Shown here: positions 1 through 8,204 of the stretch, one piece after another
How positions within the stretch are numbered: position 1 is the first letter of the stretch
Layout of the letters: the number at the start of each line of letters is the position of its first letter
Assembly: GCA_033851265.1 (NCBI GenBank)
Contig: JAWWOW010000005.1
Span: 1-64,000 of the forward strand
DNA: 64,000 nt
Direction of reading: 5' to 3'
From: JAWWOW01 sp033851265
GTDB lineage: Bacteria > Actinomycetota > Actinomycetes > JAWWOW01
The notes under the pieces: generated by a model
What the model was told of the DNA's origin: nothing
The model's database searches: none
The model's input: only the letters and a program-made list of their open reading frames with translations
Position numbers and translations under genes: made by a program

Positions 1-241
1 GGAGCAGTCGAACATCAACTGGGGCAAGGCCGGCCGCAGGCGGTGGAAGGGCAAGCGCCCGACCGTCCGTGGTGTCGCGATGAACCCCGTTGCTCACCCC
101 CTCGGTGGTGGCGAGGGCAAGTCCTCGGGTGGCCGTCATCCGGTGAGCCCCTGGGGCAAGCCAGAAGGACGCACCCGCCGTAAGCACAAGTCGAGCGACG
201 CGATGATCGTCCGCCGTCGCAAGACCCGACGGAAGCGTTAG
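1..241 (+). CDS. rplB: 50S ribosomal protein L2, C-terminal part
   Basis: Cut by the window edge; reading frame starts at base 2 and ends with TAG at 239-241, leaving the last 79 residues. The piece holds the conserved L2 C-terminus: the VRGVAMNPVAHPLGGGEGK segment, whose histidine lies near the peptidyl-transferase centre, followed by the basic GGRHPVSPWGKP and RRRKTRRKR tail. L2 binds 23S rRNA and is needed for subunit association. It is followed after 8 bases by rpsS, the usual S10-operon order. Confidence 0.97.
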   Translation, partial: EQSNINWGKAGRRRWKGKRPTVRGVAMNPVAHPLGGGEGKSSGGRHPVSPWGKPEGRTRRKHKSSDAMIVRRRKTRRKR

Positions 242-249
242 GGCAAGCG

Positions 250-531
250 ATGCCACGTAGTGTGAAAAAGGGTCCCTTCGTTGATGACCACTTGATGAAG
301 AAGGTCAATGGTCAGAACGAGAAGGGCACGAAGAACGTCATCAAGACGTGGTCCCGGCGTTCCATGGTCGTGCCGGCGATGCTCGGACACACGATCGCCG
401 TACACGACGGGCGCAAGCATGTCCCGGTGTTCGTGACGGAGGGCATGGTGGGGCACAAGCTCGGCGAGTTCGCCCCGACGCGCACCTTCCGCGGGCACGT
501 GAAGGACGAGCGGAGGGCTCGGCGTGTCTGA
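250..531 (+). CDS. rpsS: 30S ribosomal protein S19
   Basis: 93 residues, the normal length. S19 forms a complex with S13 in the head of the small subunit and contacts 16S rRNA. The N-terminus MPRSVKKGPFVDDHL and the central SMVVPAMLGHTIAVHDGRKH block are the family signatures. The ATG start follows rplB directly; the last 8 bases overlap the GTG start of rplV, so translation is probably coupled. Confidence 0.98.
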   Translation: MPRSVKKGPFVDDHLMKKVNGQNEKGTKNVIKTWSRRSMVVPAMLGHTIAVHDGRKHVPVFVTEGMVGHKLGEFAPTRTFRGHVKDERRARRV

Positions 532-937
532 AGCCCACTTCGGCAATGTCGACGCCCCGACGGCAACGGCTCGGGCGCGCTATGCGCGCGTGTCACCGAC
601 CAAGGCGCGTCGGGTTCTCAACCTCGTCCGTGGGATGCCCGCTCAGCAGGCCCTCGACGTACTCAAGTTCGCCCCGCAGGACGTGAGCGAGCAGCTGTAC
701 AAGGTGGTGGCGAGCGCCATCGCAAACGCCGAGCACAACGCGCGGCTCGACCCCGAGCAGCTCGTCATCAGCGAGGCGTTCGTCGACGAGGGTCCGACCC
801 TCAAGCGATTCCGTCCACGCGCACAGGGCCGTGCCTACCGCATCCGCAAGCGCACGAGCCACATCACCGTTGTTGTCGAAGCGCGACCTGACGTCGCGAC
901 CGAGACGGGAACGGCTTCCCGGAGGAGGACCCGCTAG
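524..937 (+). CDS. rplV: 50S ribosomal protein L22
   Basis: 137 residues from a GTG inside the end of rpsS. L22 lines the peptide exit tunnel and contacts all domains of 23S rRNA. The C-terminal beta-hairpin RAQGRAYRIRKRTSHITVVV is intact. About 15 extra residues at each end make it a little longer than the E. coli protein, as is common in actinobacteria. Its TAG stop shares one base with the rpsC GTG. Confidence 0.97.
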   Translation: MSEAHFGNVDAPTATARARYARVSPTKARRVLNLVRGMPAQQALDVLKFAPQDVSEQLYKVVASAIANAEHNARLDPEQLVISEAFVDEGPTLKRFRPRAQGRAYRIRKRTSHITVVVEARPDVATETGTASRRRTR

Positions 938-1758
938 TGGGCCAGAAAGTCAACCCGCACGGGTTCCGGCTCGGTATCACAACCGAGTTCAAGAGCCGGT
1001 GGTACGCCGACAAGATGTACAAGGACTACGTCAAGGAAGACGTGGCCATTCGACGCATGATGTCGAAGGGTATGGAGCGCGCCGGTATCTCGCGCGTCGA
1101 CATCGAGCGCACCCGTGACCGTGTTCGCGTGGACATCCACACTGCGCGTCCGGGGATCGTCATCGGCCGCCGCGGCGCCGAGGCCGACCGCATCCGTGGC
1201 GACCTCGAGCAGCTCACCGGCAAGCAGGTTCAGCTCAACATCCTCGAGGTGAAGAACCCCGAGATCGACGCTCAACTCGTCGCGCAGGGTGTGGCCGAAC
1301 AGCTATCGAGTCGTGTGTCGTTCCGCCGTGCGATGCGCAAGGCGATGCAGAGCGCGATGAAGGCCGGCGCAAAGGGCATCCGCGTCCAGTGCTCCGGTCG
1401 GCTCGGTGGTGCAGAGATGAGCCGCAGCGAGTTCTACCGCGAAGGCCGCGTCCCCCTGCACACGCTGCGCGCTGACATCGACTACGGCTTTTACGAGGCA
1501 CGTACGACGTTCGGCCGGATCGGCGTGAAGGTCTGGATCTACAAGGGCGACGTCATTGCCGACCGCACCGAGCGGGAGCGCGTGCAGGCAGAAGCGCGCG
1601 CCGCCATGGCACGTCGGCCGAGCAGGACTCCCCGGCGCGACTCGGGCGAGGCGCCTGCGCCTGCTCCGGCCGAGCCCGGCGAGTTGCCGCTCGCCAGCGA
1701 CACCCCTCCAGTGGCTGCGCCTGCCCCTGCCCCTGCCCCCAGCGGTCAGGAGGGCTGA
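937..1758 (+). CDS. rpsC: 30S ribosomal protein S3 with Ala/Pro-rich tail
   Basis: 273 residues. S3 sits at the mRNA entry site of the 30S subunit. The N-terminal type-2 KH domain contains PGIVIGRRGAEADRI, and the S3 C-terminal domain runs to about residue 215 (GRIGVKVWIYKGD). The last ~55 residues are a low-complexity Ala/Pro/Glu tail that ends in alternating Ala-Pro; such tails vary freely between actinobacteria. GTG start overlaps the rplV stop by one base. Confidence 0.97.
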   Translation: MGQKVNPHGFRLGITTEFKSRWYADKMYKDYVKEDVAIRRMMSKGMERAGISRVDIERTRDRVRVDIHTARPGIVIGRRGAEADRIRGDLEQLTGKQVQLNILEVKNPEIDAQLVAQGVAEQLSSRVSFRRAMRKAMQSAMKAGAKGIRVQCSGRLGGAEMSRSEFYREGRVPLHTLRADIDYGFYEARTTFGRIGVKVWIYKGDVIADRTERERVQAEARAAMARRPSRTPRRDSGEAPAPAPAEPGELPLASDTPPVAAPAPAPAPSGQEG

Positions 1759-1761
1759 GTC

Positions 1762-2181
1762 ATGTTGATGCCTCGTCGGATCAAGCACCGCAAGCAGCAT
1801 CACCCCAAGCGCGGTGGCAAGGCCAAGGGCGGCACGAAGGTCAACTTCGGGGAGTTCGGCATCCAGGCCCTGGAGTCGGCGTACGTCACCAACCGGCAGA
1901 TCGAGTCCGCTCGTATCGCCATGACGCGACACATCAAGCGTGGCGGAAAGGTGTGGATCAACATCTACCCCGACCGTCCGCTGACCAAGAAGCCGGCCGA
2001 GACCCGCATGGGATCCGGTAAGGGCTCTCCCGAGTGGTGGGTCGCCAACATCAAGCCGGGGCGCGTGATGTTCGAGTTGGCCGGCGTGCCCGAGCCGATT
2101 GCGCGCGAGGCGCTGCGTCGCGCAATGCACAAGCTGCCGATGAAGTGCCGGTTCGTCCGGCGCGAGGGGGCTGAGGGCTGA
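1762..2181 (+). CDS. rplP: 50S ribosomal protein L16
   Basis: 139 residues, normal length. L16 organises the A-site region of the large subunit. The start MLMPRRIKHRKQHHPKR matches the family start, so the first ATG is preferred to the one two codons later. GSGKGSPEWWVANIKPGR is the conserved central loop. The TGA stop overlaps the rpmC ATG. Confidence 0.98.
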   Translation: MLMPRRIKHRKQHHPKRGGKAKGGTKVNFGEFGIQALESAYVTNRQIESARIAMTRHIKRGGKVWINIYPDRPLTKKPAETRMGSGKGSPEWWVANIKPGRVMFELAGVPEPIAREALRRAMHKLPMKCRFVRREGAEG

Positions 2182-2417
2182 TGGCTGCAGGGACCAAAGT
2201 TGATGATTTCCGCGGGCTCGCGGACGAAGAGCTGGAAACGCGACTGCGCGAAGGTAAAGAAGAGTTGTTCAACCTGCGCTTCCAGGTGGCCACGGGCCAG
2301 CTCGACAACAACCGAAGGTTGCAAACCGTGAGACGAGACATTGCCCGCATCTACACGGTCATGCGCGAGCGCGAGCTCGGCATCACGACCGTGGTTACGA
2401 CGGAAGGTGCGGCATGA
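2181..2417 (+). CDS. rpmC: 50S ribosomal protein L29
   Basis: 78 residues forming the two-helix L29 fold near the tunnel exit, where it helps dock trigger factor and SRP. The motif FNLRFQVATGQLDNNRRL is characteristic. Start overlaps the rplP stop (TGATG) and the stop overlaps the rpsQ ATG by four bases, so this segment is tightly coupled. Confidence 0.96.
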   Translation: MAAGTKVDDFRGLADEELETRLREGKEELFNLRFQVATGQLDNNRRLQTVRRDIARIYTVMRERELGITTVVTTEGAA

Positions 2418-2689
2418 CCGAGCCGACTGATGCTCCAGCGCGTGGGTTCCGCAAGACGCGCGAAGGCCTCGTCGTCAGCGACAAGATGGACAAGACCGTT
2501 GTCGTCATTGTCGAGGACCGCGTCCAGCATCCGCGCTACAGCAAGACGATCCGGCGGACCAGCAGGCTCAGCGCGCACGACGAGGAGAACACGTGTAGCC
2601 CCGGCGACCGCGTGCTCCTGATGGAGACGCGTCCGATGTCGGCGACGAAGCGCTGGCGAGTCGTGGAGATCCTGGAGAAGGCCAGATGA
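2414..2689 (+). CDS. rpsQ: 30S ribosomal protein S17
   Basis: 91 residues. OB-fold primary 16S rRNA-binding protein. GLVVSDKMDKTVVVIVEDRV and the later MSATKRWRVVEIL are the S17 signatures. The first ~12 residues are a non-conserved N-terminal extension. ATGA overlap with rpmC at the start and rplN at the end. Confidence 0.97.
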   Translation: MTEPTDAPARGFRKTREGLVVSDKMDKTVVVIVEDRVQHPRYSKTIRRTSRLSAHDEENTCSPGDRVLLMETRPMSATKRWRVVEILEKAR

Positions 2690-3054
2690 TCCAGCAGGAG
2701 TCACGGCTGCGTATCGCCGACAACACCGGTGCAAAGGAAATCCTCTGCATCCGTGTGCTCGGGGGTTCCGGCCGTCGCTATGCCGGCATCGGCGACATCA
2801 TCGTCGGCACGGTGAAGGACGCATTGCCCGGTGCCGGGGTCAAGAAGGGCGAAGTGGTCCGCGCCGTTGTCGTGCGTACGGCGAAAGAGCGACGCCGCGC
2901 CGATGGCAGCTACATCCGCTTCGACGAGAACGCAGCCGTGCTGATCCGAGAGAACAACGAACCGCGCGGTACGCGCATTTTCGGTCCAGTGGGCCGCGAA
3001 CTGAGAGAGAAGCGCTTCATGCGAATCATTTCGCTGGCGCCGGAGGTGCTCTGA
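2686..3054 (+). CDS. rplN: 50S ribosomal protein L14
   Basis: 122 residues, exactly the usual length. L14 forms part of an intersubunit bridge with 16S rRNA helix 44 and is the binding site of RsfS. MIQQESRLRIADNTGAKE and the C-terminal FGPVGRELREKRFMRI are nearly invariant in the family. First gene of the spc-type block (rplN-rplX-rplE). Confidence 0.98.
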   Translation: MIQQESRLRIADNTGAKEILCIRVLGGSGRRYAGIGDIIVGTVKDALPGAGVKKGEVVRAVVVRTAKERRRADGSYIRFDENAAVLIRENNEPRGTRIFGPVGRELREKRFMRIISLAPEVL

Positions 3055-3056
3055 CT

Positions 3057-3380
3057 GTGGCCTTGAACATCAAAAAGGGCGACACCGTCCAGGTCATCAG
3101 CGGCAAGGACCGCGGAGCGACCGGGAAGGTCATCCTGACCATGCCCAAGGAGGACCGCGTCCTCGTCGAGGGCGTCAACCGCATCAAGAAGCACACCCGG
3201 ATCACGACCAACCAGCGCGGTGCGCAGTCCGGCGGCATCGTGACGCAGGAGGCGCCGGTTCACGCGAGCAACGTCATGGTCGTGTGTCCGTCGTGCAACA
3301 AACCGTCGCGCGTCGGCCACCGCAAGGACGAAACCGGCAGGAATGTCCGCATCTGCCGTCGCTGCGGCGCGGACCTGTAG
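3057..3380 (+). CDS. rplX: 50S ribosomal protein L24, zinc-finger form
   Basis: 107 residues from GTG. L24 initiates 50S assembly. The KOW motif is IKKGDTVQVISGKDRGATGK near the N-terminus. The C-terminus carries two cysteine pairs, CPSC and CRRC, about 24 residues apart: a zinc-binding form. From memory, the M. tuberculosis L24 lacks these cysteines, so zinc state differs within the phylum. Two bases separate it from rplN. Confidence 0.96.
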   Translation: MALNIKKGDTVQVISGKDRGATGKVILTMPKEDRVLVEGVNRIKKHTRITTNQRGAQSGGIVTQEAPVHASNVMVVCPSCNKPSRVGHRKDETGRNVRICRRCGADL

Positions 3381-3390
3381 GAGATAAGGC

Positions 3391-3975
3391 ATGACCACCG
3401 TTACCGAAGCCGCCCCGGCGAGCCCCCGCGCCTTGCCGCGGCTGAAGCAGCGCTACCGAGAAGAGATCGTGCCGGCGCTGCAAGAGGAGTTCGGCTTCTC
3501 CAATGTGATGCAGGTGCCCCGGCTGACGAAGATCGTCGTCAACATGGGTGTCGGTGAGGCTGCCCGCGACGCCAAGCTGATTGACGGCGCGGTCCGTGAC
3601 ATCACGCTCATCACTGGTCAGAAGCCAACCGTGCGTAAGGCCACCAAGTCGATCGCACAGTTCAAGTTGCGAGAAGGCATGGCGATCGGCGTCAAGGTCA
3701 CCTTGCGCGGCGACCGCATGTGGGAGTTCCTCGACCGCCTGCTATCCGTTGCGTTGCCGCGTATCCGTGACTTCCGTGGGTTGTCACCGCGGCAGTTCGA
3801 CGGCAACGGCAACTTCACATTTGGGTTGAACGAGCAGTCGGTCTTCCACGAGATCGACCCCGACAAGATCGACCGTGTTCGTGGCATGGACATCACTGTC
3901 GTGTCGACGGCGAGCACCGATGACGAGGGCCGGGCGCTCCTGCGCCAACTCGGCTTTCCTTTCAAGGAGTCCTGA
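3391..3975 (+). CDS. rplE: 50S ribosomal protein L5
   Basis: 194 residues. L5 binds 5S rRNA and contacts P-site tRNA. The motif VPRLTKIVVNMGVGEA and the C-terminal FHEIDPDKIDRVRGMDITVV are conserved. A ~12-residue N-terminal extension rich in Ala/Pro precedes the family start. A good Shine-Dalgarno (GGAGA) lies just before the ATG. Confidence 0.97.
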   Translation: MTTVTEAAPASPRALPRLKQRYREEIVPALQEEFGFSNVMQVPRLTKIVVNMGVGEAARDAKLIDGAVRDITLITGQKPTVRKATKSIAQFKLREGMAIGVKVTLRGDRMWEFLDRLLSVALPRIRDFRGLSPRQFDGNGNFTFGLNEQSVFHEIDPDKIDRVRGMDITVVSTASTDDEGRALLRQLGFPFKES

Positions 3976-3978
3976 CGC

Positions 3979-4164
3979 ATGGCAAAGACAGCTCTGGTCA
4001 ACAAGGCCGCTCGTAAGCCCAAGTTCAAGGTCCGTGGGTACACGCGTTGCCAGCGGTGCGGGCGCGCTCGCTCCGTCTATCGGGTGTTCGGGCTGTGCCG
4101 CATCTGTGTGCGACAGATGGCACACGCCGGGGAACTCCCCGGCGTCACAAAGAGTTCTTGGTAA
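3979..4164 (+). CDS. rpsZ: 30S ribosomal protein S14, zinc-binding type Z
   Basis: 61 residues, the length of the short zinc-binding S14. The four ligands are visible as C24, C27, C40 and C43 (RCQRCGRARS ... GLCRIC). The protein helps assemble the 30S head. It directly follows rplE as in most Gram-positive spc operons. A zinc-free long paralogue (rpsN), if present, must lie elsewhere. Confidence 0.98.
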   Translation: MAKTALVNKAARKPKFKVRGYTRCQRCGRARSVYRVFGLCRICVRQMAHAGELPGVTKSSW

Positions 4165-4219
4165 TCGACAACGCCGAAGGTCCTGAGCAGGAAACCACGG
4201 CGAGAGAGGCCACTGGCCA

Positions 4220-4627
4220 ATGACGATGACTGACCCGATTGCGGACATGCTGACGCGTGTTCGCAACGCGAACCACGCCTATCACGACGATGTCGCGATG
4301 CCGTATTCGAAGATCAAGAGCCACATTGCCGAAATCCTCCAGCAGGAGGGCTACGTCGCCGGCTGGCACGTCGACAACCCCGCCGAAGGTGCGGTTGGCA
4401 AGACTCTCGTGGTCGAGTTGAAGTACGGCCCGAACCGCGAGCGCACGATCGCCGGCGTCAAGCGCATCTCGAAGCCAGGGCTGCGCGTGTATGCGAAGGC
4501 GGGCAACCTGCCGCGCGTGCTTGGCGGCCTCGGCGTCGCGATCATCTCCACCTCAACCGGCCTGCTCACCGATCGTCAGGCCCAGAAGCGAGGCGTGGGC
4601 GGAGAAGTCCTCGCCTTCGTCTGGTAG
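4220..4627 (+). CDS. rpsH: 30S ribosomal protein S8
   Basis: 135 residues. S8 is a primary 16S rRNA-binding protein and in E. coli the translational repressor of the spc operon. MTDPIADMLTRVRNAN at the start and the end motif RQAQKRGVGGEVLAFVW are diagnostic. The 55-base gap after rpsZ is the largest in this block. Confidence 0.98.
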   Translation: MTMTDPIADMLTRVRNANHAYHDDVAMPYSKIKSHIAEILQQEGYVAGWHVDNPAEGAVGKTLVVELKYGPNRERTIAGVKRISKPGLRVYAKAGNLPRVLGGLGVAIISTSTGLLTDRQAQKRGVGGEVLAFVW

Positions 4628-4638
4628 GGGAGGAGCAC

Positions 4639-5178
4639 ATGTCACGCATCGGCAAGATGCCCATCCCCGTTCCGAGCGGTGTCGACGTTGCCATCGACGG
4701 TCGCGCCGTGACGGTGAAGGGCCCGAAGGGCACGCTGTCACACACGGTGGCCGACCCGATCACTGTTGACCGCGGTGACGACGGCGCGCTCGTCGTACGC
4801 CGCCCCGACGACGAGCGGTATAGCCGCGCGCTGCACGGATTGTCCCGCACTCTCGTCGCCAACATGGTCGTCGGTGTAACCGAGGGCTATACGAAGAACC
4901 TCGAGATCGTCGGCACCGGTTACCGCGTGCAAGCGCGCGGCTCAGACCTCGAGTTCGCACTCGGATTCAGCCATCCCGTGCTGGTCCAAGCACCGGAGGG
5001 CGTGACCTTCACCGTCGAAACTCCAACCCGCTTCAGCGTCTCGGGCATCGACAAGCAACTCGTCGGCGAGGTTGCGGCCAACATTCGAAAGCTGCGTAGG
5101 CCAGACCCCTACAAGGGCAAGGGCGTGCGCTACCAAGGTGAGACGGTCCGTCGCAAGGCCGGAAAGGCAGGCAAGTAA
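4639..5178 (+). CDS. rplF: 50S ribosomal protein L6
   Basis: 179 residues with two L6 domain repeats. MSRIGKMPIPVPSGVDV opens the protein and RRPDPYKGKGVRYQGE is the C-terminal signature. L6 lies near the sarcin-ricin loop and factor-binding site. AGGGGAGGAG precedes the ATG. TAATG overlap with rplR. Confidence 0.98.
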   Translation: MSRIGKMPIPVPSGVDVAIDGRAVTVKGPKGTLSHTVADPITVDRGDDGALVVRRPDDERYSRALHGLSRTLVANMVVGVTEGYTKNLEIVGTGYRVQARGSDLEFALGFSHPVLVQAPEGVTFTVETPTRFSVSGIDKQLVGEVAANIRKLRRPDPYKGKGVRYQGETVRRKAGKAGK

Positions 5179-5543
5179 TGAGCGGCGTCGCTGAGAAGCG
5201 TCGGGTCGCGCGGCTGCGGCGACACCGACGGGTTCGCAAGCGCGTGGACGGTACGTCGGCTCGCCCCCGTCTCGTCGTCACCCGATCGCTTCGCCAGATC
5301 TACGCGCAGGTCGTCGATGACAGCGCGAGCCGTACCATTGCCTCAGCGTCGAGTCTCGACGCAAGTTTGCGCGGCACGAGCGGTGACAAGAGCACGCACG
5401 CACGCGCGGTCGGCGAGTTGGTCGCGCAGCGAGCCAAGGAAGCCGGCGTCGGCGCAGTTGTCTTCGACCGAGCAGGCAACAAGTACGGCGGCCGCATCGC
5501 CGCATTGGCTGACGGCGCCCGCGCCGGCGGTCTGGAGTTCTGA
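5178..5543 (+). CDS. rplR: 50S ribosomal protein L18
   Basis: 121 residues. L18 delivers 5S rRNA to the large subunit together with L5. The basic N-terminus and the segments RPRLVVTRSLRQIYAQVVDD and VVFDRAGNKYGGRIAALADGAR match the family. One-base overlap with rplF; 25 bases to rpsE. Confidence 0.97.
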   Translation: MSGVAEKRRVARLRRHRRVRKRVDGTSARPRLVVTRSLRQIYAQVVDDSASRTIASASSLDASLRGTSGDKSTHARAVGELVAQRAKEAGVGAVVFDRAGNKYGGRIAALADGARAGGLEF

Positions 5544-5568
5544 CAATGACTGAGATGAGGAACCTGTA

Positions 5569-6204
5569 ATGCCAGGAGCCCAGCGCCGCGGTGGTGGCGT
5601 CGGAGGCGAGCGCCGTGAACGTCGCGAGGGTCGTGGCCCCGCGGCGGAGAAGAGCGCTTACCTCGAACGCGTCGTAACCATCAACCGCGTCGCCAAGGTT
5701 GTTAAGGGTGGCCGGCGGTTCTCCTTCACCGCGCTCGTCATCGTTGGCGACGGCGACGGTCAGGTCGGCGTCGGCTACGGCAAGGCCAAGGAAGTGCCCG
5801 CAGCGATCGCGAAGGGCGTCGAGGAAGCGAAGAAGAGTTTCTTCACGGTTCCGCGTATCGGAAACACCATCCCGCACGAGGTGCAGGGCGAGGACTCCGC
5901 GGGCGTCGTACTCCTCAAGCCCGCCAGCCCGGGTACCGGCGTTATCGCCGGTGGTCCGGTGCGCGCCGTCCTCGAGTGCGCCGGGATCCACGACGTGCTG
6001 TCGAAGTCGCTTGGCTCCTCGAACCCCATCAACATCGTGCACGCGACCGTGACGGCACTGCGTTCGCTGCACCGTCCCGAGGAGATCGCGGCCCGCCGCG
6101 GACTGCCACTCGAGCATGTCGCTCCGGCGCGGATGCTCCGCGCTCGCGCGGAAGCCGCCGCCGCTGCTGCTCCCGTCCGTGCTCCGGAAGCGTCCGCGTC
6201 ATGA
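5569..6204 (+). CDS. rpsE: 30S ribosomal protein S5
   Basis: 211 residues. S5 acts at the mRNA channel and in decoding fidelity. The double-stranded RNA-binding-like domain contains VNKGGRRFS-type sequence (here KVVKGGRRFSFTALVIVGDG) and GVGYGKAKEVPAAI. N- and C-terminal extensions (Arg/Gly rich and Ala rich) flank the core. The TGA overlaps the rpmD ATG. Confidence 0.97.
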   Translation: MPGAQRRGGGVGGERRERREGRGPAAEKSAYLERVVTINRVAKVVKGGRRFSFTALVIVGDGDGQVGVGYGKAKEVPAAIAKGVEEAKKSFFTVPRIGNTIPHEVQGEDSAGVVLLKPASPGTGVIAGGPVRAVLECAGIHDVLSKSLGSSNPINIVHATVTALRSLHRPEEIAARRGLPLEHVAPARMLRARAEAAAAAAPVRAPEASAS

Positions 6205-6383
6205 GCAAGATCAAGGTCACCCAGATCCGATCCGGGATCGGCGGTCAGCAGCGGCAGAAGGACACGCTGCGCTCGCTCGGTCTCCGTAAGCCAGGGCAGA
6301 GCGTCATCAAAGACGACAAGCCCGAGATTCGCGGCATGGTCCGCGCAGTGAGCCATCTGGTCACTGTCGAGGAGGTCGACTGA
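6201..6383 (+). CDS. rpmD: 50S ribosomal protein L30
   Basis: 60 residues, the normal size. The sequence MSKIKVTQIRSGIGGQQRQK and the later LGLRKPGQSVIKDD are the L30 signatures. I start it at the ATG that overlaps the rpsE stop (ATGA); the frame stays open upstream, but that part lies inside rpsE and is not L30. One base separates its stop from rplO. Confidence 0.97.
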   Translation: MSKIKVTQIRSGIGGQQRQKDTLRSLGLRKPGQSVIKDDKPEIRGMVRAVSHLVTVEEVD

Positions 6384-6384
6384 C

Positions 6385-6861
6385 ATGCCCGCCACGGGCA
6401 AGGAAACCGAAAGCAGGACGGTGCCGCTGAAGGTGCACCACCTGCGCCCAGCACCCGGTGCGCACACCCGCAAGACCAGGGTGGGCCGCGGTGAGGCATC
6501 CAAGGGCAAGACCGCTGGACGAGGCACCAAGGGCACCAAGGCGCGCGGTCAAGTCCCCGCTCGTCTCGAGGGCGGCCAGATGCCGTTGCACATGCGGCTG
6601 CCGAAGCTGAAGGGCTTCACCAACCCGTTCCGCGTCGAGTACCAAGTGGTCAATACCGGTCGGCTCGCGGAACTGTTCCCGCAGGGCGGGGCGGTCGGAC
6701 CGGAGGATCTCGTTGCGAAGGGTGCCGTCCGGCGCGACCAGCGGGTGAAGGTGCTCGGCACCGGCGATCTGACGGTGGCCCTGCAGATCCGTGCCCACAA
6801 GTTCTCGGACAGCGCGCGAGAGAAGATCACCGCCGCTGGCGGCAGCGCAACGACCATCTGA
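6385..6861 (+). CDS. rplO: 50S ribosomal protein L15
   Basis: 158 residues, with ~12 extra at the N-terminus. L15 is a late-assembly protein of the 50S subunit. KVHHLRPAPGAHTRKTRVGRG and the Gly/Arg/Lys-rich GKTAGRGTKGTKAR stretch are diagnostic. Last ribosomal gene before secY. Confidence 0.97.
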   Translation: MPATGKETESRTVPLKVHHLRPAPGAHTRKTRVGRGEASKGKTAGRGTKGTKARGQVPARLEGGQMPLHMRLPKLKGFTNPFRVEYQVVNTGRLAELFPQGGAVGPEDLVAKGAVRRDQRVKVLGTGDLTVALQIRAHKFSDSAREKITAAGGSATTI

Positions 6862-6911
6862 GTTACAGTCGAGGACCCCGTTAACCCGCTCGGCGCAGCC
6901 CTGGAGGAGAC

Positions 6912-8204
6912 GTGTTAACGCCTTTCATCAGGGCTTTCCGCACGCCGGACCTGCGCAAGAAGCTGTTGTTCACCCTTGCGATCGTGGCGCTGTTCCGGGC
7001 CGGCTCGCTGCTCCCGACGCCGGGCATCGACTACACCGAGGTGCACAAGGCGTTCGAGGCCAACAAGAACAACAGCATCTATGGCCTGGTCAACCTGTTC
7101 AGCGGTGGCGCGCTGCTGCAGCTCGCGGTGTTCGCGCTCGGGATCATGCCGTACATCACCGCCTCGATCATCATTCAGCTGTTGGTCGTGGTCATCCCGC
7201 GCTTGGAACGGCTCAAGCAGGAGGGCCAGTCCGGTCAGGCCAAGCTCACTCAGTACACGCGCTACCTGACGATTGCGCTCGCGATCCTGCAGTCGACGGG
7301 CATCATCGCGCTGGCCCGCAGTGGGCGGTTGTTCCAGACGACGGATATCAACCTCGTCCCTGACTCGTCTGTGTTCCGGCTCGTGACGATGGTTGTCACG
7401 ATGACCGCGGGCACTGCCGTGATCATGTGGCTGGGCGAGCTCATCACCGACCGCGGGATCGGCAACGGCATGTCCGTGCTGATCTTCACGCAGATCATCG
7501 CCCAGCTGCCGAGCCAGGGCGGCCAGATCCTGAAGGTCAAGGGCAGCTTCATCTTCTCGCTGGTGTTGCTGCTCGGCTTGTTCATCGTCGCGGCGGTGGT
7601 CTTCGTCGAACAAGGCCAGCGGCGAATCCCGGTGCAGTACGCCAAACGCATGGTCGGGCGGCGGATGTACGGCGGCACGTCGACGTACATCCCGCTGAAG
7701 GTCAACCAGGCCGGTGTCATCCCGGTCATCTTCGCGTCGTCGCTGCTCTACTTACCTCAGCTGTTGAGCACGGTCTGGACGTCCAATACGGGGTTCACGT
7801 CGTTCGTCCAGCGCTACTTCGTCCGAGGCGACCATCCGATCTATCTGGGCACGTACTTCCTGCTCATCCTGTTCTTCACGTACTTCTATGTCGCGATCAC
7901 GTTCAACCCCGTCGAAGTCGCCGACAACATGAAGAAGTACGGCGGATTCATCCCTGGTATCCGCCCAGGACGTCCCACCGCGGAATACCTCGACTACATC
8001 CTGTCCAGGATCACGTTGCCGGGCTCGCTGTACTTGGGCTTCGTTGCGGTGCTGCCCTATCTGTTGTTATCACTCGTCGGCAGTAGTCAGCAGTTCCCGT
8101 TCGGTGGCACGGCGGTTCTCATCATTTGTGGCGTCGGCTTGGAGTTCGTCAAACAAGTCGAGAGCCAGCTGATGCTGCGTAACTACGAGGGCTTCCTCAG
8201 ATAG
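6912..8204 (+). CDS. secY: preprotein translocase subunit SecY
   Basis: 430 residues with about ten membrane helices. SecY is the channel of the SecYEG translocon for secreted and membrane proteins. Conserved stretches include FRAGSLLPTPGID near the start, GGALLQLAVFALGIMPYITA (helix 2), and the cytoplasmic loop NMKKYGGFIPGIRPG. GTG start with GGAGGAG six bases upstream. The stop abuts the adk ATG with no gap, so secY, adk and the preceding block are co-transcribed. Confidence 0.98.
   Translation: MLTPFIRAFRTPDLRKKLLFTLAIVALFRAGSLLPTPGIDYTEVHKAFEANKNNSIYGLVNLFSGGALLQLAVFALGIMPYITASIIIQLLVVVIPRLERLKQEGQSGQAKLTQYTRYLTIALAILQSTGIIALARSGRLFQTTDINLVPDSSVFRLVTMVVTMTAGTAVIMWLGELITDRGIGNGMSVLIFTQIIAQLPSQGGQILKVKGSFIFSLVLLLGLFIVAAVVFVEQGQRRIPVQYAKRMVGRRMYGGTSTYIPLKVNQAGVIPVIFASSLLYLPQLLSTVWTSNTGFTSFVQRYFVRGDHPIYLGTYFLLILFFTYFYVAITFNPVEVADNMKKYGGFIPGIRPGRPTAEYLDYILSRITLPGSLYLGFVAVLPYLLLSLVGSSQQFPFGGTAVLIICGVGLEFVKQVESQLMLRNYEGFLR

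Noticed and set aside
1303..2130. Long minus-strand open frame opposite rpsC/rplP
   Set aside because: A mirror frame caused by high GC third positions; no family motifs and it covers two certain ribosomal genes.
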